This document shows positions 39,601 through 49,051 of a stretch of DNA of 64,000 nucleotides, piece by piece (position 1 is the first letter of the stretch; every line of letters begins with the position of its first letter). The translations under genes and the position numbers were made by a program. The notes below the pieces were generated by a model. That model was not told where the DNA came from and did not search any database. It saw only the letters and a program-made list of their open reading frames with translations. Origin of the DNA: Ignavibacteria bacterium (GTDB taxonomy: Bacteria; Bacteroidota; Ignavibacteria; Kapaibacteriales; UBA961); assembly GCA_016720145.1 (NCBI GenBank), contig JADJXV010000017.1:1-64000 (forward strand), read 5' to 3'.

Positions 39601-40826
39601 TGGCAGATACGCTTTCCATTTCATTTGCCGCCGGAAGTGCGGGTTTTGAAATTAGTCCGCTGAATACACTTATCATTCCGGCAGGAAGCAGTGTGCAAGT
39701 GTATCTACGCATGATTCCATCGCAATTTGAGGGAGTGGGTGATTACTCTCAAGTGTATGCATTCAAAGGTGTATGTGGGGATTCATTCTCCGTGAATACA
39801 TCGTGTACAATTGTACGGCCGATGTTCGTAATTACGCCTTCATCAATAAATTTTGGACAGCTTCTCAAGAATGACACCATAAGTATTCCGGTTACTGTTT
39901 CAAATCGAACTACTTTGTCGAAGCGATTAGTATCGTTGCACATTGAGGGAGGTAATTCTCCAAATTTCTTTGCAGACACACTCACAAATCCTGAAACTAT
40001 TCAACCGGGAAACGCTTGGAATTTCAAAGTATATTGCACAGGATTGGTTGCCGGCAGATATACAGGTCGCGTGCAAGTGATTGAGCAGTCGGTGTGTATA
40101 GATACAACGATGATTGACCTTGAGGTGAACATCTTGGACGAGTTATACAAGTCTCGGGTGATGCTTGATAACTATATGGTTAATTATGGTGATACGATTA
40201 CAATTCCGTTGCATTTGGATAGTAGTATTACGTTAGCCGGAGTGAATAAAATTACTTCAGAAATTCTGTATGATAATTATTTACTGTCCATTATGAGTGT
40301 AGAGAGGAAAGGGATAAGTATTCCTTTTATAGATGGACATGGATTTGTGAAAGTAGAGCAATTATCTACGCTTGAGGATCAATTAGGATCAATTGGTGAT
40401 GTATTTGAAATTAAAGCGCTTGCGCTTGTTTCACTCCCGGATACTACTACACTGACAATTAAAACTTTCGATGTGGATTCAAAGCGTCCGACACAGATTG
40501 AAAAAATCAACGGTTTTTTGAAAATAGATGTAGGATGTAATCCATTTGGTGGGCTGCATTTACAGCCGATTCTGACTGCTCGGATATTACCACCGATGCC
40601 GGTGCGTACAGCAGTTCAATTAGAACTAACCTCATCTGACGAACAAAATGTCTATTTGAAGCTAACTGATTATATGGGCATAACACGTTATATATCAAAA
40701 GAATACATTAATAGTAATACATCGACAGTATCTATCAGTACCGACAATTTCTCACCCGGCGTTTATTTCTTGGAGGTGTCTTCAATGGGAATTACAACTC
40801 GAGAAAAAATTATAATAGTGAAATAG
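36609..40826 (+). CDS. Large secreted T9SS protein with propeller and choice-of-anchor D domains
   Basis: About 1,405 residues. Signal peptide FFAILVVFFIAVAPSLAQ. Residues 20-330 are a BNR/YCF48-like propeller with repeated GG..W or G.TW turns. From residue 340 on come several choice-of-anchor D (ASH-type) Ig-like domains, each opening with a phrase such as INFGEACYPGVVNDTIWV or LDFGNATCVTQSKRKSFTV. A cohesin-like module (residues 1170-1310) begins LDNYMVNYGDTITIPLHL. The C-terminus is a T9SS sorting domain (NFSPGVYFLEVSSMGITTREKIIIVK). It has a good ribosome site and is fully open. The role at the cell surface is unknown. Confidence 0.85.
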   Translation: MFKFLPRFFAILVVFFIAVAPSLAQRWDKVVIGEPYNSNYWLDVFFLPSNPNLGWVCGYQGMVIRTVDGGNTWQGTKVNAVPDIQLESIHFPTQNVGYTSGSKSVFKTTTGGASWTEITPPNALNIWGCFFTSADTGVVLGGGCGSSQNFYRTTNGGLTWTDSLMNVTNSGLTDAILTSGDGLGYAVSSGWLWRTFNGGESWNTFMSTGEKFWHEEITHLGQSFLLPVAGQSCSGAGTGGGMKFSTNDGQDWINTNVADHMYGTFLLSESTGWACGLRSQMFYTSDYGQTWQLQNCGITTDLDDTYFINDSTGWVVGRGAIYRLAPAYRSVSKSAINFGEACYPGVVNDTIWVNSRSFNQSYATINIGGSNPEDFHILTPASGDFIAPGCDSIRIIIQFRPIIAGEKTATLFIQLTNPSVQFVIQMIGKTKQILSFTTDTLVTFKSAPVGKLSLDSLRFSNPGLDTESIVRVDRVTEANPLQMTSLVPIKMLPGSQHSLQFQVLPTDTGWITTTHVVWLGVCSKVVNVRAYGTSPIFTAPTSRIMSLSCNQYMYDTVIVSNTGNALMHIPSLSVFGPDSADFKIVGFVSGGSLPRLIEIGKSDGIIIRFGPVSAGQQKLATLRIENNDSTSVRGVKNPTDIKLIGELAGTILSVNDTLIDAGEICVGTQKTMTFAIKNIGTIPAGITKLISKERGFNYSAKIGSQVRQEDSLIVTVFFVPDREGIITDTLQLEFSPCGDKFTVPLQCTGIKTTLVTTPLSIQEQIQGGTIPTKRSCTVQSSGSAKAVISSITLSPLRTDWRLVDIPTLPVTLDSGQSLTIGVEFFAVNDTLFDGKICFASTQVCAAESCIPVKVQSIASRLGFSVNNLDFGNATCVTQSKRKSFTVKNDGTGVDSVNVILIKGTPVFRVITPQNGILEIPGGGIGTVEVEYNQISEGQATGELSIWSVKSDTVRYTLPVQGSFVRTRTAMSGQSTHRTREKCENSISDTITFHNSGLMADTLSISFAAGSAGFEISPLNTLIIPAGSSVQVYLRMIPSQFEGVGDYSQVYAFKGVCGDSFSVNTSCTIVRPMFVITPSSINFGQLLKNDTISIPVTVSNRTTLSKRLVSLHIEGGNSPNFFADTLTNPETIQPGNAWNFKVYCTGLVAGRYTGRVQVIEQSVCIDTTMIDLEVNILDELYKSRVMLDNYMVNYGDTITIPLHLDSSITLAGVNKITSEILYDNYLLSIMSVERKGISIPFIDGHGFVKVEQLSTLEDQLGSIGDVFEIKALALVSLPDTTTLTIKTFDVDSKRPTQIEKINGFLKIDVGCNPFGGLHLQPILTARILPPMPVRTAVQLELTSSDEQNVYLKLTDYMGITRYISKEYINSNTSTVSISTDNFSPGVYFLEVSSMGITTREKIIIVK

Positions 40827-40830
40827 GACA

Positions 40831-40867
40831 CAAAAAAAAGAGACCTCGTTGAAGGTCTCTTTTTTTG
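40831..40867. terminator. Rho-independent terminator
   Basis: An A8 run, the stem AGAGACCT / AGGTCTCT, and a T7 run. It can end both the large T9SS gene and the convergent gene to its right. Confidence 0.85.
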
Positions 40868-40920
40868 TCGAGTTATGTAGCTTAATTCTATTAAAAATGC
40901 TTCGAATAGTCTAAGTAATC

Positions 40921-42218
40921 TCACGTTTTCTGTTTTTTCTTTTTAGCTGCCGGGAAGAGTATATTATTTAAAATCAACCGATAAGCGGGTGAATTTTTGT
41001 GAAGAGCGAGGTCGGTCGGCGGGTCACCGACTGCATGCTGATAATCCTCCGGGTCATGTCCGGCATACCATGTAAAAGTGCCACGACCTACATTGCCATG
41101 GATATATTTTACTTCATCGGTGCCGTCTTTTTCGCCGAGGAGCGTGACAGATTTTTTGATAATTGACTTGTGAAAGGCGGTGGTTTGACCAAGGAAATTA
41201 TGGACGACATTAGCGTGACATTGGGTGAGCATTGTGGGAACAGGGTCATATTTCGCTGAAAAGTCAAAGAGCGTAAAGTAGTCATTATCATTAATATTAG
41301 CACGCATATTGGCATCGACATCGATGGTTGAATATTCGTATTTGTAGGGATCCATGTATAATTGGAAATTCTCGAAAGCAAATGTGCGGGAGAAGTCGAG
41401 TTTGGAATTTGCGCTTGGGTCAGCTCCATCACCATCAAACATTTCAGAGCAAATATCGATATCTTTTGCGGCGAGAGCAATATCATAGCTATCGGTAGCG
41501 CTGCACATGGCGAACATAAAGCCGCCTGCAGTGACAAAATCACGTACTTTTTCTGCCACTGCTGTTTTTAATTCTGATACTTTCCGGAAGCCTAGCTTTT
41601 GGCTGTACTTTCCAGCAAAGCAACTTGCTGAATATACCAAGGGGCGGCGGCAAAAGTAGAGAAGAATTTGCCGTATTGACCTGTAAAATCTTCGTGATGC
41701 AGGTGAAGCCAATCATATTCTTTGAGCTTATCTCCGATGACCTCTTCATCCCATACTTTGTCGTATTTGACTTCTGCATATTCGAGAGCGAGGGTGACAG
41801 CATCGTCCCAAGGCCGGGAGCCGGGAGGAGTATAAACGGCAATTTTCGGTGGCTTTTCGAGGCGGACGGCGTCCATATTGGTGTTTTCACCTTGGACTTC
41901 TGAATAAATCTGCGACGCTGTAGCCCCGTCAATTTGTTCGAAATATACGCCGCGGATTCTGCATTCAGCCGCAATATTATCTGCATAGTCCATTATAAAA
42001 GAACCTGCTCGATAATTCAACAACCAATCAATTTCAATGTTTTTGGTGAGTCCCCAATAGGCGAGACCGTACGCTTTGAGATGGTCAGTCTGAGATAAAT
42101 CCATTGGAATCAAGAGTTTTTGCGCAGAGAGTGGTGTGGTGGCAGCGAAGATTAGTATAGTGAATACACTGAATCCTATACGTGTAAAAAGTCGATTAAA
42201 CATTTCAGAAATCTTCAT
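40921..42218 (-). pseudogene. Secreted protein of the so-called asparagine synthetase B family, one frameshift
   Basis: The start MKISEMFNRLF is followed by a signal peptide (VFTILIFAATTPLSAQ). The family motifs are clear: LLIPMDLSQTDHLKAYGLAYW, DWLLNYRAGSF, PKIAVYTPPGSRPWDDAVTLAL, EYDWLHLHHEDFTGQYG. The frame breaks near 41610 inside QQVALLES; the next frame continues KYSQKLGFRKVSELK, GGFMFAMCSATDSYDIALAA and GHDPEDYQHAVGDPPTDL, and ends in FPAAKKKKQKT. One inserted or deleted base in the GAAAG run would explain it. The family is often named asparagine synthetase B in Bacteroidota, but it lacks glutamine amidotransferase features, so I would not infer that activity. The predicted protein is exported. 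Confidence 0.75.
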
Positions 42219-42346
42219 ATATTTACATTCTCAAACAATTGAAACAGCCTTAAAAATTTAAATTAAGTGTGCGGCGGTAACGGTAAACTGTTGAGAATAT
42301 TTTGGGTCAATTGAAATCAATTAGAGCTATTACTACATCGTATTAT

Positions 42347-44527
42347 ATGGTATTTTTTTTACTGCTGTTGAGAGATTTTATTACACTAAAACTTCGTGAT
42401 TTTCCAACGAAATCTAAATGCATTGTGCTCGTTTTGATGTTCGTTGTCGCCACTGTCCCATCTAGTATTGCCCAAAAAAACAAACATTCGAAGCCTCGTA
42501 AAACACCTACACCACTCCTCGGGCAGCCAAGTGAAACTGTTCGCCAAAATGAACCTGCTGTAATTCAATGGGTTTCGCGAGTAGTATCCTATAGTTCATC
42601 CTACAACGAAAAAGGCCCGTATTCTGCGTGGCAGCTACTAGGTAAGCCGAATCTAAGATCGTACAGCGGTGGTCTCAATCCCTGTGCTTGGGCCGGGAGG
42701 TATGAGGAAAAAGAAAATACACGTGAATATTCTAATCGAGTAGAAACGATAAGAGTTGGATTTGAACAGCCGATTTTTGCAACGCAGGTAGCAATTGTCG
42801 AAGCGTATAATCCCGGGACAGTATCTAAAGTAGTTGGATACGGTGAAAATGGAGAATCGAAAACTCTCTACAGCACAGTACCGGCACCGGTCGGGAGCGA
42901 GGGCAGGATACTCAATATTTTTTTCGAACCACCACCATTTAAGATAGCAGAAGTCGGTATTTGGCTGCATACTGGTCAGATTCCAGATTGGAATTTAATC
43001 GATGCTATAGCTATAAGTAGTGGATTAGACAGTATTAAGGCTGAGATTAACTTAGCACCGTATTCATCGGAAATTAAGGTAAAAAAATTAGGATCCGAGA
43101 TTAATTCACCTGATAATGAATTGGCACCGGTGATTTCACCCGATGGGAAGACCTTGTATTTCAGTCGTACAGGAAGATCGGGATCGAACTCATCGGAGTC
43201 GAGCGATGTTTGGTATGCGGATGTACAACACGACGGTAAAGTATTCAATGAAGCCAAAAATATAGGTGATCCTCTCAATGATATTTATCCGAATTTTATT
43301 TGTTCTATTACTCCTGACGGTACGACCATGCTCTTAGGAAATGAATATATAGAATATGGAGCACCAAAGGGTGGAACATCTATATCTATTAGAAATGCAG
43401 ATGGCGGATGGGGATTCCCGGAGGCGCAGACAATTCAGAATTATTACAATCGGAACACGTACGGACATTACTGTCTGTCGAGTGATCGCAAATCATTGCT
43501 ATTATGTTTGAAACGTGATGAAGGTGAAGGTAATCAAGATGTTTACGTGAGTTTTGTGCAGTCTGATTCTACCTGGAGTACACCCATGAATCTTGGTCGA
43601 ACAATTAACACAGCCGGTGATGAATCGACGGTGTTTTTAGCTCCGGATACTCGGACGTTATTCTTTTCATCCAGCGGACATAATGGCTACGGTGGCAATG
43701 ATATATTCGTAAGTACTCGGCTCGACGCTTCTTGGAAATACTGGAGCGAGCCGATGAATTTAGGAGATAAAGTAAATTCCAAAGGCGGAAATGCGTATTA
43801 TACTGTCGATGCATCGGGCAAGAACGCATATTGTGTATCGAGTCAACTTAATGGGAACAGTGATATATATCATATTGAACTACCACCATCGTTGCAAGTT
43901 GTTCCGGTGGTATTAGTTGAAGGTAAAGTGTATAATTCCAACTCTAAAACACCTGTTCTTGCAAAAATTTATTACGAAAATCTTTTGACAGGTAAGGAAG
44001 TAGGTGTCGCCCAGACTAATCCTCAAACAGGAGAATATAAAATCGTTCTTCCAGCCGGTACTACGTATGGATTTAGAGCTGAGAGTAAGGGTACGATACC
44101 TGTATCTGAACATATAGATCTCAGGACATTAGGCGAATTCAGAGTACTTCGCTATGATTTATCACTTGTGCCTGATGAGGTAGGTCAGACCATTCTTTTG
44201 AACAACTTATTCTTTGCGTATAACCAATCAGAAATAGAGAGGGAGTCTATCCCTGAGTTGGTACGGCTTGGGCAAGAATTATTACGATCACCGAATATGA
44301 AAATATTAATTACCGGTCATACGGATAATACGGGAAGTGATGGATATAATCTACGGCTTTCGCGAAAGCGTGCTGATGAAGTAGCAAAATTTATAGAGCA
44401 GGAAGGGATACCGAGAAGTCAGATTCAAACCCAAGGAAAAGGTAAAGCTGCTCCGGTAGTTTCCAATGAAACAGATGAGGGACGTAAAAAGAACAGACGA
44501 GTGGAGTTTACAATTTTAGAAAAGTAA
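42347..44527 (+). CDS. OmpA-family protein with PD40 propeller (PorE-like)
   Basis: About 726 residues from the ATG at 42347 (a TTG at 42302 is also open); signal peptide CIVLVLMFVVATVPSSIAQ. Residues 60-230 form a beta-rich domain resembling a discoidin-type fold (VETIRVGFEQPIFATQVAIVEAYNPG). A PD40 propeller follows (NELAPVISPDGKTLYFSR, SPDG-like and SSDRKSLL blades). A carboxypeptidase-regulatory-like domain (VEGKVYNSNSKTPVLAKIYYE) and a C-terminal OmpA peptidoglycan-binding domain (ILITGHTDNTGSDGYNLRLSRKRADEV) complete it. The last three modules match the T9SS component PorE. It would anchor an outer-membrane complex to the cell wall. Confidence 0.8.
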   Translation: MVFFLLLLRDFITLKLRDFPTKSKCIVLVLMFVVATVPSSIAQKNKHSKPRKTPTPLLGQPSETVRQNEPAVIQWVSRVVSYSSSYNEKGPYSAWQLLGKPNLRSYSGGLNPCAWAGRYEEKENTREYSNRVETIRVGFEQPIFATQVAIVEAYNPGTVSKVVGYGENGESKTLYSTVPAPVGSEGRILNIFFEPPPFKIAEVGIWLHTGQIPDWNLIDAIAISSGLDSIKAEINLAPYSSEIKVKKLGSEINSPDNELAPVISPDGKTLYFSRTGRSGSNSSESSDVWYADVQHDGKVFNEAKNIGDPLNDIYPNFICSITPDGTTMLLGNEYIEYGAPKGGTSISIRNADGGWGFPEAQTIQNYYNRNTYGHYCLSSDRKSLLLCLKRDEGEGNQDVYVSFVQSDSTWSTPMNLGRTINTAGDESTVFLAPDTRTLFFSSSGHNGYGGNDIFVSTRLDASWKYWSEPMNLGDKVNSKGGNAYYTVDASGKNAYCVSSQLNGNSDIYHIELPPSLQVVPVVLVEGKVYNSNSKTPVLAKIYYENLLTGKEVGVAQTNPQTGEYKIVLPAGTTYGFRAESKGTIPVSEHIDLRTLGEFRVLRYDLSLVPDEVGQTILLNNLFFAYNQSEIERESIPELVRLGQELLRSPNMKILITGHTDNTGSDGYNLRLSRKRADEVAKFIEQEGIPRSQIQTQGKGKAAPVVSNETDEGRKKNRRVEFTILEK

Positions 44528-44657
44528 GTAAGTACAATTTGATATGCTTCTCAGATGTGCCATATCGAGTCATTGCTATAATGTATCATTATTATATCGT
44601 TTTGATTAAGTTTGTAGAAACCAATCTTTTCAAATTAAAATTCATCGTGCGTTTACT

Positions 44658-45770
44658 ATGAAAAAAGTACTGATAATAGACGACCATGACTATATACTCG
44701 ATAGTACAGCGTTACTACTTCGATTTGAGGGGTATGAGACAATCACAGCCTCTAATGGTCGAATTGGTGTAGAAATGGCGCTAACCCATTTACCGGATAT
44801 GATATTATGTGACATCTCCATGCCGGTTCTTGATGGATTTGGCGTGTTAAAAGAATTGCGTGCTACGAATGAATTTGGCTCTACACCTTTTATATTTTTA
44901 ACTGCTCGTACAGAAAAAGCAGACATGCGTGCCGGGATGGCAAAGGGTGCCGATGATTTTCTTGTCAAGCCCTATACACGTGATGAATTGATGGCGGCTG
45001 TGAATTCACAATGGGAGAAGCATTCAAAATTAGAACGCAGGTTCGGTCAAAAAATCGAAGAAGTCACACGAAATGTAACCTACGCATTACCACACGAATT
45101 CAGGATAGTACTCAATCAAGTCATGGGTTCTGCCTCCTACCTCAAAAGCATCGCTTACGGTGCGACAAGCGAAAATATAATAGAAATGACACAGGATATT
45201 TTGGAGTCTGCTAATCGGTTACGCCGGATTACTGAAAATTTTCTTTGGTATGTACAGATTGAATCTTTGCTTGCGGACTCTGTGATGAGAGAGAAGGTAC
45301 GCCTACTCAAAACAGACGAGCCAAGCGCTTCACTTTTTGATCTGGTCGCCGCTAAAGCTATGAAACTTAACAGAATAGACGATGTCCGCTATGGCGAAGT
45401 GGCTGAAGGAATTACCATTCAAATATCGACAGAGAATTATCATAAAATTGTCGATGAACTCGTAGATAACGCACTCAGATTTTCGACTGAAGGCAAAAAA
45501 GTACACATAAGCTCTAGGATTAATAATAATTTATATGAAGTACGAATTGAAGATGAAGGCCGTGGAATGAGTGCAGAACAAATCTCCAATATTGGTGCTT
45601 ATCAGCAGTTTGACAGGCTCCTTCACGAGCAGCAGGGCGTAGGGCTTGGGCTTGCAATTGCAAAGCGAATTGTAGAGCTGCACGAAGGTGATTTTCATGT
45701 CGATAGTACAGAGGGAAAAGGGACAATAATTACAGTTGGATTGCCTGTTGAGCCAAACTCAGAATATTAA
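44658..45770 (+). CDS. Response regulator receiver fused to histidine kinase
   Basis: 370 residues. Residues 1-120 are a CheY-like receiver with IIDDHD, phosphoacceptor Asp in ILCDISMPVLDGF, LTAR and VKPYTRDEL. A helical dimerisation domain follows with a likely phosphoacceptor His in ALPHEFRIVLNQVMGSASYL. The ATPase part has ELVDNALRFS, DEGRGMS, GLGLAIAKRIVELH and GKGTIITVGL. No membrane segment is seen, so it is cytoplasmic. The order receiver-then-kinase suggests that it is driven by another kinase. It is the gene before rpmH but has no spacing typical of an operon with it. Confidence 0.9.
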   Translation: MKKVLIIDDHDYILDSTALLLRFEGYETITASNGRIGVEMALTHLPDMILCDISMPVLDGFGVLKELRATNEFGSTPFIFLTARTEKADMRAGMAKGADDFLVKPYTRDELMAAVNSQWEKHSKLERRFGQKIEEVTRNVTYALPHEFRIVLNQVMGSASYLKSIAYGATSENIIEMTQDILESANRLRRITENFLWYVQIESLLADSVMREKVRLLKTDEPSASLFDLVAAKAMKLNRIDDVRYGEVAEGITIQISTENYHKIVDELVDNALRFSTEGKKVHISSRINNNLYEVRIEDEGRGMSAEQISNIGAYQQFDRLLHEQQGVGLGLAIAKRIVELHEGDFHVDSTEGKGTIITVGLPVEPNSEY

Positions 45771-45805
45771 ATCGATAATAAACCTTTGGCTACTTTAAAA
45801 ATTAC

Positions 45806-45837
45806 TTTCGTTATTCAACTGAAAATTCCTATTTTTG
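45806..45837 (+). promoter_or_regulatory. Bacteroidota-type promoter of rpmH
   Basis: TTTC (45806-45809), 20 bp, then TATTTTTG (45830-45837) followed by CCG. The rpmH start is 33 bp further on. Confidence 0.55.
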
Positions 45838-45869
45838 CCGTTCAAATTTTGTATTCATAGGGTAATTAA

Positions 45870-46022
45870 ATGAAAAGAACATATCAACCGAGCCGCCGTA
45901 AGCGTAAAAATGCACATGGATTCCGTACACGTATGGCATCTAAAAATGGTCGAAAAGTGCTTGCTCGCCGCAGAGCTAAAGGTCGTCATAAATTGACTGT
46001 CAGTGATGAACGGAAGAATTAA
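45870..46022 (+). CDS. rpmH: Ribosomal protein bL34
   Basis: 50 residues. MKRTYQPSRRKRKNAHGFRT, then RMASKNGRKVLARRRAKGRH, are the invariant bL34 sequences, with a slightly longer tail (KLTVSDERKN) than the common 44-46 residues. It is the first gene of the conserved rpmH-rnpA-yidD-yidC order. Confidence 0.97.
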   Translation: MKRTYQPSRRKRKNAHGFRTRMASKNGRKVLARRRAKGRHKLTVSDERKN

Positions 46023-46072
46023 GTAGTTGGAAAAGAATAACTAAAGGCGGAGATGCCTTATGATTTCAAAGT

Positions 46073-46104
46073 AAGGGCGAGAAGTTTTTTTCGCCCTTCT
46101 TTTC
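46073..46104 (+). terminator. Terminator or attenuator between rpmH and rnpA
   Basis: The stem AAGGGCGA (46073-46080) / TCGCCCTT (46091-46098) is followed by CTTTTCG. The tail is short of T, so it may only partly end transcription and reduce rnpA output relative to rpmH. Confidence 0.6.
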
Positions 46105-46161
46105 GTATTAGAGTAATAGTCGTTTGACCGATTCTGAGTGTACAGTACACAGGTAAATATC

Positions 46162-46581
46162 ATGAAAGTCGCACCGCTAAAAGGTAAAGCAGCATTTGCT
46201 CATACGATGCGATCAGGTAAACGCTTTACCGAAAGAGCAATTACGTGTATTGTCACATTTCAAATAAATGGATCGACTACAAACAAAGACGAAGAAAATG
46301 TGGTAGAGCCTCAAATACGAGTTGGTGTCAGTATTCGAAAGAAAGCTGCTAAAAAAGCAACTGTTCGCAATCGAGTCAAAAGGTTATTACGCCATAGCGT
46401 TCGAATGGTTGTCCGTGAATTTACCGATGCCGGATATTTTGAAGCAACACCACCAATTGATAGGATTATTTTATTCTGTAATTCTGCTCCTCTTACGGCT
46501 ACTTTGATAAAGTTAGATGATATTCTTGTAGATGTGAGAGCGGTACTACGAGCGGCTTACGATTATTCTCAGAAACATTGA
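46162..46581 (+). CDS. rnpA: Ribonuclease P protein component
   Basis: 139 residues from the ATG at 46162; a GTG at 46138 is open but gives no extra similarity. The RNase P protein signature is RVGVSIRKKAAKKATVRNRVKRLLRHSVR. It binds the catalytic RNA that matures tRNA 5' ends. It lies 8 bp ahead of yidD. Confidence 0.95.
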   Translation: MKVAPLKGKAAFAHTMRSGKRFTERAITCIVTFQINGSTTNKDEENVVEPQIRVGVSIRKKAAKKATVRNRVKRLLRHSVRMVVREFTDAGYFEATPPIDRIILFCNSAPLTATLIKLDDILVDVRAVLRAAYDYSQKH

Positions 46582-46589
46582 TTGTCGCA

Positions 46590-46799
46590 ATGAAAACAGT
46601 ATTTATCGTTCTTATTCGCGGATATAAACAATTGATTTCCCCTATGCTTACCCCTTCCTGTCGTTTTTATCCACCTTGTTCGGCCTATTCAATCGAAGCC
46701 CTTGAAAAGTATGGCGCTCTTAAAGGTTCTTGGTTGGCATTCAAGCGCATTATACGTTGTCATCCATTTCACAAAGGAGGAATTGACAATGTACCATAA
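46590..46799 (+). CDS. yidD: Membrane protein insertion efficiency factor YidD
   Basis: 69 residues from the ATG at 46590 (the frame opens earlier with a TTG). The family block LIRGYKQLISPMLTPSCRFYPPCSAYSIEALEKYG and the IIRCHPFHKGGIDNVP end are intact. It is a small membrane-associated protein that helps YidC. It sits between rnpA and yidC as in most bacteria. Confidence 0.95.
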   Translation: MKTVFIVLIRGYKQLISPMLTPSCRFYPPCSAYSIEALEKYGALKGSWLAFKRIIRCHPFHKGGIDNVP

Positions 46800-46891
46800 T
46801 TATCTTTATGGGATTAGATTCCTGACTTCATGCTGAATTACAGCTCTTGAACACTACTTATATTATTACTTACGACTATTTCGAAAAACTC

Positions 46892-48754
46892 ATGGAACAA
46901 ATGGATAAACGCTCATTTATAGGATTTATTCTTATTGGAATAATCATAACTGCTTGGATTGTTTACAGTTCAACCAATACACGTACTGTAGAACCGGCTC
47001 AAACTAAAGCCGTCATTGAGCAAAAAGAAGCACCAAAAAGCGAGATGTCTACTCCAAAAACGGATAATGATCTTAATAAATTCGGTACGACGTATGGGAA
47101 GTTCACCGGTAAAAAAGAACAATTTATAACGATCGAAACAGACCTCTACCGAGCAAAAATCAGTACCAAAGGCGGAACGATAGCGCGCTGGGAATTAAAA
47201 AAGTATAATTCATGGTATGGCGAGCCTGCGCAACTTATTACTCCTCATAGTCGTGAATTTTCACTCCATTTTTTTAGCGAAGACGGAAAAAGTATTGACT
47301 CACGAAAATTAGACTTTACCATATCTCCGGCAGGCGATTATTTTAAAATTCGAGCAAATCAAACCTTAACATTAACTGCACGGCTACAAGTAGCAAATGG
47401 GTCATTTATTGAAAAAAAAATGACATTCCATGGAGACAAGTACAGTATGGATGCCGGTGTAACATTCTCAAATATGGAGAATTACCTCTCACAAAAAAGA
47501 TTTGATGTTTCGTGGAACGGGGGTGTACAGTTTCAAGAGCAAAATAGTGTGGATGAAGCCAATACAGCAGTCGCTATTGCTTCAATGAATGGAACTACAC
47601 ACGAACTTGATGCGACTGAATATGTCAATCCATTAAAGTTTGACCAGTCAGGAATAGTTGAGTTTGTCTCGACAAGAACGAAATATTTCTCAGCTGCGAT
47701 GATACAGAAAAGCCCGAACCCTGAAGCGACTGTTTCATTGTCCGGAGTGAGAATTGGTGCTGAGCATGGTGGTATGACAGAGAAATACTCAATGTCCTAT
47801 CGATTACCGTATCGAGGTGCTGATCAAACGACAGATTTTACTGTTTATATAGGTCCACAAGATTACGACATTTTGAAAACGTATGGACTTGGTTCCACCA
47901 TAAATTTTGGCTGGAGGTGGATTATTGCTCCTATTGGTGAATATTTCATGCTTCCGATATTTTCATTTATTCATCATTTTATTGCTAATTACGGCATCGC
48001 AATATTGATTTTCTCTGCTCTTATGAAGCTGCTATTGTACCCTTTATCTATTTCACAGGTACGCTCTACGCAAAAGATGCAGTTGCTAGCTCCGGAAATT
48101 GCCAAAATCAGAGAAAAGTATAAAGACGATCAAGTTTCTCAGCAACAGGAAACGATGAAATTGTATTCTGAATATGGCATCAACCCGGCCGGTGGTTGTC
48201 TCCCTATGATATTACAAATGCCTATTCTTTATGCACTTTGGTCGGTGTTGAGTAATTCGATTCAGCTTCGTCAGGCGAATTTTTTTGGATGGATACATGA
48301 TTTGTCCGTACCTGATGTAATCTTTGATTTGGGCTTTAAAATACCTCTCTTCGAAATTGATAAATTTTCCGGATTGGCCCTGCTTATGGGTGCCACACTT
48401 TTTATTCAACAAAAAATGTCAGTCACTGACCCTCGCCAAAAAGCGATGGTCTATATGATGCCGGTGATGTTTACGTTGATGTTCTCAAGTTTCCCGGCTG
48501 GTCTTAATCTCTACTACTTCACATTTAATCTACTTGGCATTATTCAGCAAATATACGTATCAAAGTTTTCGAAAAACAAACTGACCCTTGCAGACCTAAG
48601 AGGGGTGCCTCGTAAAGAGGGATGGTTACAAAAGAAAATGAGAGAAGCTCAAGAGCTCTCTGCCTCGCAGGGACGTTCAATGCCAGGTCAACCGACACAA
48701 TCAAAAAACAATAAGCAATCTAAGCCGCAAAAACCAATCAACCGAAAAAAGTAA
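46892..48754 (+). CDS. yidC: Membrane protein insertase YidC
   Basis: About 620 residues from the ATG at 46892 (MEQMDKRSFIGFILIG); an ATG three codons on or a TTG at 46847 are alternatives. One N-terminal helix is followed by a large periplasmic beta domain (residues 60-340). The conserved insertase core follows: GWRWIIAPIGEYFMLPIFSF, then YGIAILIFSALMKLLLYPLS with the hydrophilic groove region, then GCLPMILQMPILYALW and FSSFPAGLNLYYFTFNLLGIIQQ. The C-terminal tail is basic, as in ribosome-contacting forms. A terminator follows. Confidence 0.95.
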   Translation: MEQMDKRSFIGFILIGIIITAWIVYSSTNTRTVEPAQTKAVIEQKEAPKSEMSTPKTDNDLNKFGTTYGKFTGKKEQFITIETDLYRAKISTKGGTIARWELKKYNSWYGEPAQLITPHSREFSLHFFSEDGKSIDSRKLDFTISPAGDYFKIRANQTLTLTARLQVANGSFIEKKMTFHGDKYSMDAGVTFSNMENYLSQKRFDVSWNGGVQFQEQNSVDEANTAVAIASMNGTTHELDATEYVNPLKFDQSGIVEFVSTRTKYFSAAMIQKSPNPEATVSLSGVRIGAEHGGMTEKYSMSYRLPYRGADQTTDFTVYIGPQDYDILKTYGLGSTINFGWRWIIAPIGEYFMLPIFSFIHHFIANYGIAILIFSALMKLLLYPLSISQVRSTQKMQLLAPEIAKIREKYKDDQVSQQQETMKLYSEYGINPAGGCLPMILQMPILYALWSVLSNSIQLRQANFFGWIHDLSVPDVIFDLGFKIPLFEIDKFSGLALLMGATLFIQQKMSVTDPRQKAMVYMMPVMFTLMFSSFPAGLNLYYFTFNLLGIIQQIYVSKFSKNKLTLADLRGVPRKEGWLQKKMREAQELSASQGRSMPGQPTQSKNNKQSKPQKPINRKK

Positions 48755-48756
48755 AG

Positions 48757-48792
48757 ATAAAAAAACCCTCCTAATCGAGGGTTTTTTTATCT
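48757..48792 (+). terminator. Rho-independent terminator
   Basis: Stem AAACCCTC (48763-48770) / GAGGGTTT (48777-48784) and a T7 run, right after yidC. Confidence 0.9.
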
Positions 48793-49051
48793 TTTGTATG
48801 TATAATTACGATAAACTTTATCAAAAGTAATACACCTTTACCCACGAAGTAACTTACTAAAGATACAATGGTTTTTATGGTATAATTTGGTTGAATTGAT
48901 GTAAATCAGCCATATAGTTTGAATCTTAAAAGAAAAAGATAAAAACTACTTGCACAATCCGAAAATATTTGCTAAGTTTTCAGGCATTTTTTCGACATAC
49001 ATCTAAAAATCTATTTCAATACATTTTTTAATTTTTATTTGGAGTTATATT

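Noticed and set aside
45771..45869. Possible replication origin near rpmH-rnpA-yidD-yidC
   Set aside because: No dnaA or dnaN gene and no DnaA boxes (TTATNCACA) are seen.
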